Position numbers and translations under genes: made by a program. A stretch of DNA of 28,714 bases from JBGSLA01 sp041740935 (GTDB taxonomy: Bacteria > Desulfobacterota > Desulfobaccia > Desulfobaccales > 0-14-0-80-60-11): contig JBGSLA010000250.1 in NCBI GenBank assembly GCA_041740935.1, positions 1-28,714 of the forward strand, given 5' to 3'. The notes beneath the pieces are model-generated. The model did not search any database. It had not been told where the DNA came from and was given only the letters and a program-made list of their open reading frames with translations. Below, one piece after another: positions 21,847 through 28,714 of this stretch (position 1 is its first letter; each line of letters begins with the position of its first letter).

Positions 21847-23328
21847 ATGGCATTAGAGATCCGGCAGAGTCTCAAACTCACCCAGACGCTCATCATGACC
21901 CAGAAGTTGCAGCAGGCCATCAAGCTGTTGCAACTGTCCCGCATGGAGCTGGTGGACGAGATTCACCAGGCGCTGGAAGCCAATCCGGTGCTGGAGGAAA
22001 CCCAGAGCGAGGACCAGGTCCAGGAACCCGCGGAGGGGGATGCCTGGGTTTCCATGGCCGAGAGCACTGCCGAGATCAAACCCGGAGAAGATGGCGACAG
22101 CAAGAGCCCCTTAGACGACTGGGATTGGGGGAACTTTTTCCGGGACCAGGCGGAAACGCCCATTTTCCGGGAACATGAGGAGCGCGAAGCCCCGTCCTTT
22201 GAGAACCTCAACAGCCAGAAGACCTGCCTTAAGGCCCACCTGACCTGGCAGATGCGCATGGCCGAATTGAGCGACGCGGATGAGCGCATCGCCACCCTGA
22301 TCATCGGCAACGTGGACCCGGAGGGCTACTTCCGGGCCTCAGTGGAAGAGATCGCCCAGGAATTTCAGGTGGAACCCTCCGGGGTAGAGTCAGTCCTGAA
22401 GATCGTCCAGAGCTTCGACCCCACCGGGGTGGCGGCCCGGGACCTGCAAGAATGCCTGCTGCTCCAGGTCAAGGCCCTGGGGCTCAACGAGCCTCTGGTG
22501 GAGGCCATCATCTCCCGCCACCTCACCAACCTGGCCAACAAAAACTACCCGGCCATCGCCCGGGACCTCAAGGTATCGGTGGAGGAGGTGTTCCATGCCG
22601 GTGAGTTGATCTCCGAATTGGAGCCCAAACCCGGCCGCAGCTTTGACGTGGAGGAACCGGCCTACATCAACCCCGATGTCTTTGTCAACAAAGTGGGGGA
22701 TGAATACGTCATCACCTTAAACGAGGACGGCCTGCCCAAACTCCGGGTAAGCCATTTTTATCTCGAGGCCCTGCGCCATCCGGAAAAGCTCAGCGACCCG
22801 GCCCGGGCCTATATTCAAAAACACCTGGACGGCGCCCTGTGGTTTATCAGGAGCATTCACCAGCGCCAGAAGACCCTGTACCGGGTGTCGGAGAGCATCG
22901 TCCGCTTCCAGATGGACTTTTTGGACAACGGCCTGTCCCAGTTAAAACCCCTGACCCTGCGCCAGGTGGCGGAAGATGTGCAGATGCACGAGTCCACCAT
23001 CAGCCGGGTGACCACCGGCAAATATATGCACACCCCCCAGGGGTTGCTGGACATGAAGTATTTTTTCAACAGCGGTCTTAATCTGGCCCTGGGAGACCAG
23101 ATCGCTTCCGAGAGTGTTAAGGAAAAAATCCGCCGGATCGTACAGTCGGAAAATCCCGAAAACCCCCTGAGCGACCAGGAGATTGCTGAAATGCTGCGCC
23201 GGGACAATGTACTCATCGCCAGGCGCACTGTGGCCAAATACCGGGGGATGCTGGGAGTGCTGTCCTCCAGCAAGCGCAAAAAGCCGGCATTCCGTTTGAA
23301 AAATGTCTCCCCAGCCCCTTCCCCTTGA
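21847..23328 (+). CDS. rpoN: RNA polymerase sigma-54 factor
   Basis: A 493-residue sigma54, which directs RNA polymerase to -24/-12 promoters that need an AAA+ activator. Region I is the Gln/Leu-rich LTQTLIMTQKLQQAIKLLQL. Acidic region II is at about residues 55-105. The core-binding domain follows (QECLLLQVKALGL, PGRSFDVEEPAYINPDV). The helix-turn-helix includes LRQVAEDVQMHESTISRVT, and the RpoN box is ARRTVAKYR at 458-466, complete. The start ATG 21847 has TAAGGT upstream. lptB lies before it and hpf after, a conserved order. The basic tail SSKRKKPAF continues past the usual end. Confidence 0.97.
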   Translation: MALEIRQSLKLTQTLIMTQKLQQAIKLLQLSRMELVDEIHQALEANPVLEETQSEDQVQEPAEGDAWVSMAESTAEIKPGEDGDSKSPLDDWDWGNFFRDQAETPIFREHEEREAPSFENLNSQKTCLKAHLTWQMRMAELSDADERIATLIIGNVDPEGYFRASVEEIAQEFQVEPSGVESVLKIVQSFDPTGVAARDLQECLLLQVKALGLNEPLVEAIISRHLTNLANKNYPAIARDLKVSVEEVFHAGELISELEPKPGRSFDVEEPAYINPDVFVNKVGDEYVITLNEDGLPKLRVSHFYLEALRHPEKLSDPARAYIQKHLDGALWFIRSIHQRQKTLYRVSESIVRFQMDFLDNGLSQLKPLTLRQVAEDVQMHESTISRVTTGKYMHTPQGLLDMKYFFNSGLNLALGDQIASESVKEKIRRIVQSENPENPLSDQEIAEMLRRDNVLIARRTVAKYRGMLGVLSSSKRKKPAFRLKNVSPAPSP

Positions 23329-23369
23329 GCTCCCCCTTTGGCTAATCTACGATCGGTGTGGAGGATTCC

Positions 23370-23897
23370 ATGCAAATTTCCGTGACCTTTAGACAACTCG
23401 AGCCTTCCGAAGCCCTGAAAAGCTATGTTAGTGACCGGCTGAAGAAATTCAAGCGCTACCTGGAGGGACCCCTCGAGGCCCATGTGGTTTTGGGACTGGA
23501 AAAATTCCGGAACCTGGCCGACATCACGATCTACAACAACGGCCGGGTCATCAAAGGCCGGGAAGAGAACTCCGACATGTATGCCGCCATCGATTTGGTG
23601 GTGGATAAAATCGACATGCAACTCAGAAAGCACCGGGACCGGGTCAGGGAGGTCAAGGCCGACCGCAGCCGCCCGGCGCCGGCGCCGGCCTCGGAAGCGG
23701 ATGAAACTCCGGCCCGGCCCTCCATCCGCCGCCAGCGGGTGGAGGTGCCGCCCCTGGAGGTGGCCGACGCGGTGGAACTTCTCCAAACCAAGGGCACCGA
23801 CCTGTTGGTGTTCACCGATGTGAACACCGGGGCCCTGTCCATTCTGTATCGACGGAGCGACGGCGGCCTGGCCCTGGCCGAGCCGATTTTGGGGTAG
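23370..23897 (+). CDS. hpf: Long-form ribosome hibernation promoting factor
   Basis: A 175-residue protein of the HPF/RaiA family that dimerises and stores ribosomes in stationary phase. The N-terminal S30AE domain runs from MQISVTFRQLEPSEALKSYVSDRLKKF to about residue 95 (DMYAAIDLVVDKIDMQLRKHRDR). A Pro/Ala linker follows, then the C-terminal dimerisation domain found only in long HPF (VEVPPLEVADAVELLQTKGTDLLVFTDVNTGALSILYRRSDGGLALAEP). GTG 23358 is in frame, but GGAGGA at 23360-23365 clearly serves ATG 23370. It sits between rpoN and ptsN as usual. Confidence 0.96.
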   Translation: MQISVTFRQLEPSEALKSYVSDRLKKFKRYLEGPLEAHVVLGLEKFRNLADITIYNNGRVIKGREENSDMYAAIDLVVDKIDMQLRKHRDRVREVKADRSRPAPAPASEADETPARPSIRRQRVEVPPLEVADAVELLQTKGTDLLVFTDVNTGALSILYRRSDGGLALAEPILG

Positions 23898-23911
23898 GAC
23901 TCCCCGCGTCC

Positions 23912-24373
23912 ATGAAGCTTACAGATATCTTAAAGGAAACCTCCATTATTCCGGACATGGCGGCCACCACCAAACCGGCGGCCCTGGAGGAGTTGGCCGC
24001 GGTGTTGGTGCCCGGTCCAGAGGCCCTGGACCTGGCCAGCGTGGTGGAGGTCCTCATGGAACGGGAACGTCTGGGCAGCACCGGCATCGGGGACAACGTC
24101 GCCATTCCTCATGGGAAGCTGGCCAACCTGTCGGGGCTGAAGGTGGCCTTCGGCCGCAGCCTCAAAGGGCTGGACTTCGAGTCCATGGACGGCAAGCTCA
24201 CCCATCTCTTTTTTCTGCTGCTGGCGCCCGTCAATTCCGCCGGTCTGCACCTCAAAGCCCTGGCGAAAATCTCCCGACTGCTCATGAACGCCGCCTTCCG
24301 GGAAAGTCTCATGCAGGCCGGCAACAGTCAGGAAATTTATCAACTGTTGTCGGCCAAAGACGAGGAACTGTGA
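23912..24373 (+). CDS. ptsN: Nitrogen-PTS EIIA component
   Basis: A 153-residue EIIA-Ntr, a phosphocarrier of the regulatory nitrogen PTS with no transport role. The phosphorylated His is H67 in GDNVAIPHGK, and the surrounding RERLGSTGIGDNVAIPHGKL is diagnostic. The rest of the domain (FFLLLAPVNSAGLHLKALAKISRLL) is also typical. The start ATG 23912 has no strong ribosome site and is 14 bases after hpf, so coupled translation is likely. Partner proteins NPr/HPr and EI-Ntr are not in the window. Confidence 0.95.
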   Translation: MKLTDILKETSIIPDMAATTKPAALEELAAVLVPGPEALDLASVVEVLMERERLGSTGIGDNVAIPHGKLANLSGLKVAFGRSLKGLDFESMDGKLTHLFFLLLAPVNSAGLHLKALAKISRLLMNAAFRESLMQAGNSQEIYQLLSAKDEEL

Positions 24374-24424
24374 GAGACCCCGGCGCCCACTTATTTCCTT
24401 GGGAAAAAGCGGACGCCCGACGCC

Positions 24425-25366
24425 ATGACCTCCTCCACGGTTAATCAAAACCCTGCCCCAGGTCCCTCTGCCGGCGGCGCCGCAGCCGGCGCCGCAGCGC
24501 TTACCATCCTGATCATCACCGGGCTTTCCGGCTCGGGGAAAAGCACGGTGCTGCGCGCCCTGGAGGACGCCGGTTTCTCCTGTGTGGACAACCTGCCCCT
24601 GAGCCTGCTGCCTCCGTTCCTTAAGGAGTTCTGCCGCTCCACCCAGGAATCCCGGAAGATCGCCCTGGTGATGGACGTGCGCACCGCCGGCTTTCTGCAA
24701 AATTACCGCCGGGTGCTCCAGCGCCTCAAAAAGCAGGGGTACGCCCTGCACCTCCTGTTTCTCGAGGCGGAGGAAGCCGTGCTCCTGCGCCGCTTCAGCC
24801 AGACCCGGCGTCAGCATCCCCTGGCGGACAATGAATCCATCGCCCAGGCCCTGCGCCAGGAGCGCCAATCCCTTCAGGGCGTCAGGCAGATGGCCCACCG
24901 CATCCTGGACACCTCGCTGTATAACCCTCATCAACTGCGCAAGTTCATCCTGGATGAATACTCCGAGGTGGAGCCCCGCCAGCGTATGCTGCTTCATCTC
25001 ATCTCCTTTTCCTACAAATACGGCATCCCGCCGGTGGCCGACCTGGTCATGGATGTGCGCTTTTTGCCCAACCCCTATTTTGTGGAGGAACTCAAGTCCC
25101 TCACCGGCAACGAGCCCCGGGTGCGGGATTTTGTCCTGAAGCAGGAGGAGACGGTGGCCTTTCTGCACCGTTTTTATGATTTTTTGGACTTTTTGCTCCC
25201 CCGCTTTCAACGGGAGGGCAAGACCCACCTCACCCTGGCCATCGGCTGCACCGGCGGCCAGCACCGTTCCGTGGTCATCGCCAATGTGTTGGGGGAGCAT
25301 CTCTCCCAGGAAAATCTGCCCTTCACCCTGACGCATCGGGACATGGCCCAAGCCGCAGGAGGATAG
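24425..25366 (+). CDS. rapZ: RapZ/YvcJ nucleotide-binding protein
   Basis: A 313-residue P-loop protein that in enterobacteria binds the sRNA GlmZ and controls glucosamine-6-phosphate synthesis. Walker A is GLSGSGKST (33-41). DNLPLSLLPPF, VMDVRT and the RRHPL-like RRQHPLA follow, and the C-terminal domain has VMDVRFLPNPYF and the strongly conserved GCTGGQHRSV. About 26 residues of Ala/Gly/Pro-rich sequence precede the normal start, and no nearer start codon offers a better ribosome site. The order ptsN-rapZ is conserved in proteobacteria. Outside enterobacteria the RNA partner is unknown. Confidence 0.95.
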   Translation: MTSSTVNQNPAPGPSAGGAAAGAAALTILIITGLSGSGKSTVLRALEDAGFSCVDNLPLSLLPPFLKEFCRSTQESRKIALVMDVRTAGFLQNYRRVLQRLKKQGYALHLLFLEAEEAVLLRRFSQTRRQHPLADNESIAQALRQERQSLQGVRQMAHRILDTSLYNPHQLRKFILDEYSEVEPRQRMLLHLISFSYKYGIPPVADLVMDVRFLPNPYFVEELKSLTGNEPRVRDFVLKQEETVAFLHRFYDFLDFLLPRFQREGKTHLTLAIGCTGGQHRSVVIANVLGEHLSQENLPFTLTHRDMAQAAGG

Positions 25367-25369
25367 CAA

Positions 25370-25771
25370 ATGATCGGTGTGTTAATCGTCACCCACCGGG
25401 AACTGGCCGAAGCGCTGATTTCGGTGTGCGACCTCATCATGGGCGCCCAGGAAGGCATGGTTGCGGTCTGTCTGGACCCCAACCAGCCTCCGGAGGAATC
25501 CATCCAGAAGATCAAGCAGGGGCTGGCCCAGGTCAACAACGGCGCCGGCGTCATCATCCTGACGGATATGCTGGGGGGCACCCCCTCCAACCTCAGCCTC
25601 TCTTTTCTCCAGGAAGGCAGGGTGGAGGTGGTCACCGGGGTGAATCTGCCCATGCTCATGAGGCTGGCCCACCTCCGGGAAGGCACCAGTCTCAGAGAAG
25701 TGGCCCTGGCTCTCAGGCAATCCGGGCAGCAAGGCATCACCGTGGCCAGTGAAGTCCTGCACCGGAAATGA
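25370..25771 (+). CDS. Mannose-type PTS EIIA domain protein
   Basis: A 133-residue single EIIA of the mannose/fructose/sorbose PTS family. It starts MIGVLIVTHRELAEAL with the phosphorylatable His9. Most EIIA-Man proteins have Gly after this His; here it is Arg. VIILTDMLGGTPSNL and VEVVTGVNLPMLMRL are the other family blocks. It begins 3 bases after rapZ, behind an AGGAGG site, and overlaps the next gene as ATGA. No EIIB, EIIC or EIID is present, so a regulatory role with the nitrogen PTS is more likely than sugar uptake. That is inference from context. Confidence 0.93.
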   Translation: MIGVLIVTHRELAEALISVCDLIMGAQEGMVAVCLDPNQPPEESIQKIKQGLAQVNNGAGVIILTDMLGGTPSNLSLSFLQEGRVEVVTGVNLPMLMRLAHLREGTSLREVALALRQSGQQGITVASEVLHRK

Positions 25772-26247
25772 TCGTTTCTCCCACCATCCGGCGGGCCAGC
25801 CTCACGGATGTCAGGTCTTTGGGTGAAATTGAAAAGCAATCCTTCCCGTCCCCCTGGTCCCTGTGGTGCTTTCTGGCGGAATACGCCAATTCCAAGAGCA
25901 CCATCCTGGTGGCCGGCCCCCCACGCCCCGAGCCCTGGCAGGTTTGGGGCTATGTGGTCTTCTGGGTGGTGGCCGGCGAAATGCATCTCCTTAACCTCGC
26001 CATCCACCCCGCCCACCGCCGCCGGGGCATTGCCCGGTCCCTGTTGACCCAGGCCCTGGCCCAGGGCCGGGCCCACAACGTCTCCGTGGTCTGGCTCGAG
26101 GTGCGGCCTTCCAACGTCGCCGCCCTGGCCCTGTACCGGTCCTTCGGCTTTCAGGAGGTCGGCCGCCGCGCCCGCTACTACAATGATAATGGGGAAGATG
26201 CGCTGATCTACGCCCTGTTTTGGGAAGAGGATGAGGTGCAGGTCTAG
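25768..26247 (+). CDS. rimI: RimI-like GNAT N-acetyltransferase
   Basis: A 159-residue GNAT protein most like RimI, which acetylates the N terminus of ribosomal protein S18. IRRASLTDVRSLGEIEKQSFPSPWSLWCFLAEY matches the RimI opening. MHLLNLAIHPAHRRRGIARSLL is the acetyl-CoA site with RRRGIA, and VWLEVRPSNVAALALYRSFGFQEVGRRARYYNDNGEDALIYAL is the typical C-terminal half with its catalytic Tyr. The ATG overlaps the EIIA stop. The position in this operon is less usual, and a different protein substrate cannot be excluded. The 35-base gap to the convergent gene holds a weak GGCCGG/CCGGCC pair. Confidence 0.87.
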   Translation: MIVSPTIRRASLTDVRSLGEIEKQSFPSPWSLWCFLAEYANSKSTILVAGPPRPEPWQVWGYVVFWVVAGEMHLLNLAIHPAHRRRGIARSLLTQALAQGRAHNVSVVWLEVRPSNVAALALYRSFGFQEVGRRARYYNDNGEDALIYALFWEEDEVQV

Positions 26248-26282
26248 GACCGGCCGGAGCACTCCCGCCAGGGGCCCCCGGC

Positions 26283-27386
26283 CTACATCAGCACATGCAG
26301 ATTGCCCAGGTGAACCCGCTTCACTCCGGCATCCAGGGCCACCTGGCGGGCCTTGAAGGCAAAATCCACCGAGGTGGTGGGCAGGTCCATGAGGTAAAAC
26401 TGGGGATAAAAAGCCAGCAGACTGTAGGGGATGTCGGGGTCCAGGCTGGCGATGAGCCGGGCCAGCCCGCGGATTTCCTCCAGATCCATGTATCCCGGCA
26501 CCATGAGGGTGCTGGCGGTGACGAGCGGCACCTCCGGCCGCGCCGGGGCCCGAGCGGCCAGGGCCGCAAAGTTCTTCAGGGTCTGGCTGTTGCTCACCCC
26601 GGTCAGGGCCAGATGCATTTCCTCGCTGAAGGCCTTGAGATCGAACTTGATGATGCCGCCGTTGGCGAGGGAACTTTTCACCAGGGGCGCCAGCCAGCCT
26701 TCCTGCATGGCGCCGTTGGTCTCCCAGCAAATCCTCAGGCGCCGTCCGGCCTTTTGGGCCGCGGCCACCGCCAGGCGGGAGGCGGCCAGGGCGTGGGGCA
26801 GCTGAGGGGTGGGGTCGCCCCCGAAATAGCAGATGCAGGCGGTGCGGGGGTCGGCGGCCTGGGCCAGCTCCCGGGCGCTGACCCGGGTCCCCCCAAAGGT
26901 GGATTTCTTGAAAGTCCAGTTCTGGCAGAACAGGCAGTTGAAGTTGCAGGCGTGGTAGAAGACGGCTAGATTTTGATAGCCCTGCTCGGGCCCGTCCGCG
27001 TAAGCATACGTGGGATAGCCCCGGCCGGTGCCCCCGGGGCAGAACCAGTCGGCCACGCAGTTGGTGGGCAAGGGGTCGAAATAAAAACTCAAACCCGCGC
27101 CGGCCGGCCCCCCGCCCCGCAGCTTGCCGCCCTCGACCCGGCGAGCCCCGCAGAACCCCACGCCGCCTTCGGGAATCTGACAGGCGTGGATACACAAGGT
27201 GCAGGTTTTGCCTTCAGGGTCCCGGGGCGGTTCCAGGGGCAGGTGAAAGGTCTGGCGGCTCTTGCGGTGGACCTGCTGAATTTCCGGCCAAACTTCAGGA
27301 AAATGGCTCCGGATACAGGAGCCGCAAAATCCCAGGCGGGATGCGATGGTGCGACTCTCAGCACCGCAGCGTTGGCACTGTCCCAT
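26283..27386 (-). CDS. PflA/AmrS-like radical SAM protein
   Basis: A 367-residue radical SAM protein of the COG1180 group. The cluster motif is CNFNCLFCQNW (CxxxCxxC), preceded by FYHA. YFGGDPTPQ is the GGE-like SAM contact (GGD here), and CWETNGA and KFDLKAF are the following strands. The N terminus holds extra metal-type Cys pairs: CQRCG, CGSC, and CTLCIHACQIPEGGVGFCGAR, which is typical of AmrS-type proteins. The sentence DPLPTNCVADWFCPGGTGRGYP replaces the usual DPIEKKPL segment. Memo and AMMECR1 partners are not visible, so no substrate is proposed. It is transcribed toward rimI, on the same strand as ruvB but 161 bases downstream of it. Confidence 0.85.
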   Translation of the reverse strand: MGQCQRCGAESRTIASRLGFCGSCIRSHFPEVWPEIQQVHRKSRQTFHLPLEPPRDPEGKTCTLCIHACQIPEGGVGFCGARRVEGGKLRGGGPAGAGLSFYFDPLPTNCVADWFCPGGTGRGYPTYAYADGPEQGYQNLAVFYHACNFNCLFCQNWTFKKSTFGGTRVSARELAQAADPRTACICYFGGDPTPQLPHALAASRLAVAAAQKAGRRLRICWETNGAMQEGWLAPLVKSSLANGGIIKFDLKAFSEEMHLALTGVSNSQTLKNFAALAARAPARPEVPLVTASTLMVPGYMDLEEIRGLARLIASLDPDIPYSLLAFYPQFYLMDLPTTSVDFAFKARQVALDAGVKRVHLGNLHVLM

Positions 27387-27488
27387 GAGCCTGCGACCGT
27401 CCTGAAGCGTTTTAGTTGGTTATACTCCCTTCCCGCCCTGTCCGCAAGCACCCGGTCCCTGGGCACCCGCAAAGCATGAAAAGCCGCG

Positions 27489-27544
27489 CCGGGCGGGCAC
27501 TGCCCGCCGCTATAACCTTGGACTTTGGACCCTGGACTTTGGAC
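27489..27544. repeat. Heptamer array plus hairpin, copy 2 (inverted)
   Basis: On this strand GGCGGGC-ACT-GCCCGCC, then GCTATAA, precede four heptamers (CTTGGAC, TTTGGAC, CCTGGAC, TTTGGAC; 27517-27544). Read on the - strand it has the same order as 19310-19372. It lies directly downstream of the ruvB stop, so it falls in the ruvB mRNA tail. Confidence 0.85.
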
Positions 27545-27547
27545 TCT

Positions 27548-28573
27548 TCAGAATAAGGAAGGGTGAGGCTTTTTTCTTTCCAACCCGTCCAGATATTCTA
27601 TGGTGCGGCTGGTGGCCATCCGGCCCCGGGGGGTGCGTTTGATGAAGCCGGATTGAATCAAAAACGGTTCGTACACGTCTTCGAGGGTGTCCCGCTCCTC
27701 GCACAGGGCCGCGGACAGGGTGTCCAGGCCCACCGGCCCGCCGTCGTAGTTTTCCACAATGGTGCGGAGAATCTCCCGGTCCATACGGTCGAAACCCAAC
27801 TGGTCAATGTCCAGCAGCGTCAAGCCGGCGTCCGCGCTCTGTCGGGTGACGCGCCCGTCGCCGTGCACCTGGGCATAATCCCGCACCCGTTTGAGCAGCC
27901 GGTTGGCGATGCGGGGGGTGCCCCGGGAGCGGCGGGCGATCTCCCAGGCCCCCTCCGGGTCGATGTCCAGACCCAGCACCCGGGCGGCCCGGGTGGTGAT
28001 CAGGGCCAACTCCTCGGGCGCGTAAAACTCCAGGCGCAGCAGCAGCCCGAAGCGGTCCCTGAGGGCCGGGGTGAGCAGTCCCGCCCGGGTGGTGGCCCCC
28101 ACCAGGGTGAAGCGGGGGATGTCCAGCTTCACGGTGCGGGCGCCCGGCCCCTGGCCGATGATCAGATCCAGCCGGAAGTCCTCCATGGCCGGGTAGAGGA
28201 TTTCCTCCACCACCGTGGGCAGGCGGTGCACTTCGTCAATGAAGAGCACCTCATGAGGCGCCAGGCTGGTGAGGATGGCCGCCAGATCCCCGGCCCGCTC
28301 GATGACCGGCCCCGAGGTGGCCTTGATGCCCACCCCCAGCTCCTCGGCCAGGATGAAGGCCAGGGTGGTCTTCCCCAGGCCGGGGGGCCCGTGCACCAGC
28401 ACATGGTCCAGGGCCTCCCCTCGCCCCAGGGTCGCCTGGATGGCGATGCCGAGATTGCGGCGCACCTCCTGCTGGCCCACAAACTCCTCCAGGGTCCGGG
28501 GCCTGAGGCCCACCTCCAGGCCCGTTTCCTCCTCCCGCCGCTGCGGGTTCACCAGGCGTTCATCAGGTTTCAT
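27548..28573 (-). CDS. ruvB: Holliday junction branch migration helicase RuvB
   Basis: A 341-residue AAA+ motor that with RuvA drives branch migration. LRPRTLEEFVGQ opens the AAA+ domain; Walker A is HGPPGLGKTTLA, Walker B VLFIDEVHRL, sensor 1 LVGATTRAGLL, and the Arg finger region is LRDRFG. The C-terminal winged helix has GGPVGLDTLSAAL, EERDTLEDVYEPFLIQSGFIKRTPRGR. All essential motifs are intact and length is standard. The start on the - strand at 28573 has TGAGG about 12 bases before it. ruvA and ruvC, if adjacent, would lie beyond the window end. Confidence 0.97.
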   Translation of the reverse strand: MKPDERLVNPQRREEETGLEVGLRPRTLEEFVGQQEVRRNLGIAIQATLGRGEALDHVLVHGPPGLGKTTLAFILAEELGVGIKATSGPVIERAGDLAAILTSLAPHEVLFIDEVHRLPTVVEEILYPAMEDFRLDLIIGQGPGARTVKLDIPRFTLVGATTRAGLLTPALRDRFGLLLRLEFYAPEELALITTRAARVLGLDIDPEGAWEIARRSRGTPRIANRLLKRVRDYAQVHGDGRVTRQSADAGLTLLDIDQLGFDRMDREILRTIVENYDGGPVGLDTLSAALCEERDTLEDVYEPFLIQSGFIKRTPRGRMATSRTIEYLDGLERKKPHPSLF

Positions 28574-28660
28574 CTATGGCCACTTTACCTCAGCCCCCCA
28601 CACTTTGCAAGCCGCCTCCCCTTGGCCCTCTTGCTTAGTTTTGATACAATCGCAAGAAAC

Positions 28661-28707
28661 TTGGGGGGAGGGCCGGGGGTGCGGTGGCTCCCCCGCCCTC
28701 CCCCCAA
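28661..28707. terminator. Long GC-rich hairpin upstream of ruvB
   Basis: TTGGGGGGAGGG (28661-28672) pairs perfectly with CCCTCCCCCCAA (28696-28707). Inside, CGGGGG pairs with CCCCCG. There is no T run on either side, so a terminator for a gene beyond the window is only one reading. It shares GGCCGGGGGTGCGG with the hairpin at 6017, so it may be a dispersed repeat. Confidence 0.5.
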
Positions 28708-28714
28708 ACCCCCC

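Noticed and set aside
1..28714. Search for CRISPR arrays, tRNA, rRNA and insertion sequences
   Set aside because: No regularly spaced direct repeats of 25 to 40 bases, no cloverleaf and no transposase were seen; the palindromic repeats are irregularly placed.

Overview
The window looks like the chromosome of a GC-rich, anaerobic, Gram-negative bacterium of the Desulfobacterota (former Deltaproteobacteria; a Desulfobacca/Syntrophobacteria-like lineage is my best guess). The reasons are a heterodisulfide-reductase (Hdr) cluster with an MvhD partner, a UGA-encoded selenocysteine, the block pyrG-kdsA-kdsC-lptC-lptA-lptB-rpoN-hpf-ptsN-rapZ-EIIA(Man), and intergenic spaces full of small palindromic repeats. 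No database was searched; all assignments come from motifs and remembered family features.

Layout. 1-1887: the end of threonine ammonia-lyase (ilvA), a class I/II aminotransferase and a small DciA/DUF721 protein. 1888-2414: a heptamer array, a good sigma70-type promoter and a likely 6S RNA whose 3' end runs into the ribosome-binding site of the next gene. 2415-12757: the Hdr cluster, made of a 1029-residue double HdrA, an MvhD with in-frame UGA (selenocysteine) and a SECIS-like hairpin, HdrC, HdrB, and a 1474-residue HdrA carrying a GltD/NfnB-like NAD(P)H:flavin module inserted inside its ferredoxin domain. 12758-13550: gene-free, with a terminator and several dispersed hairpin repeats. 13551-14441: an exported FecR-domain protein. 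14545-16188: CTP synthase. 16189 to about 17917: an AT-rich insertion carrying a DpnA-like adenine methyltransferase and a MutH/Sau3AI-like endonuclease, which are probably a GATC restriction-modification pair. 17896-26247: kdsA, kdsC, lptC, lptA, lptB, rpoN, hpf, ptsN, rapZ, a mannose-type EIIA and rimI, mostly tightly packed on the + strand. 26283-28573 (- strand): a PflA/AmrS-like radical SAM protein and ruvB.

How the genes work together. HdrA, MvhD, HdrC and HdrB together match the electron-bifurcating Hdr core. HdrBC carry the disulfide-type active site, HdrA the bifurcating flavin, and MvhD passes electrons to HdrA from a donor that is not encoded here. The GltD-containing second HdrA could supply an NAD(P)H entry or exit point in the same polypeptide (inference). 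The kds/lpt genes make Kdo and export LPS. rpoN, hpf, ptsN, rapZ and EIIA form the usual nitrogen-PTS/sigma54 regulatory group. The strongest items for follow-up are the selenoprotein MvhD, the HdrA-GltD-HdrA fusion, the 6S RNA placed as the leader of hdrA, the restriction-modification insertion that appears to have rewritten the kdsA start, and the repeat families whose stems keep pairing between copies.
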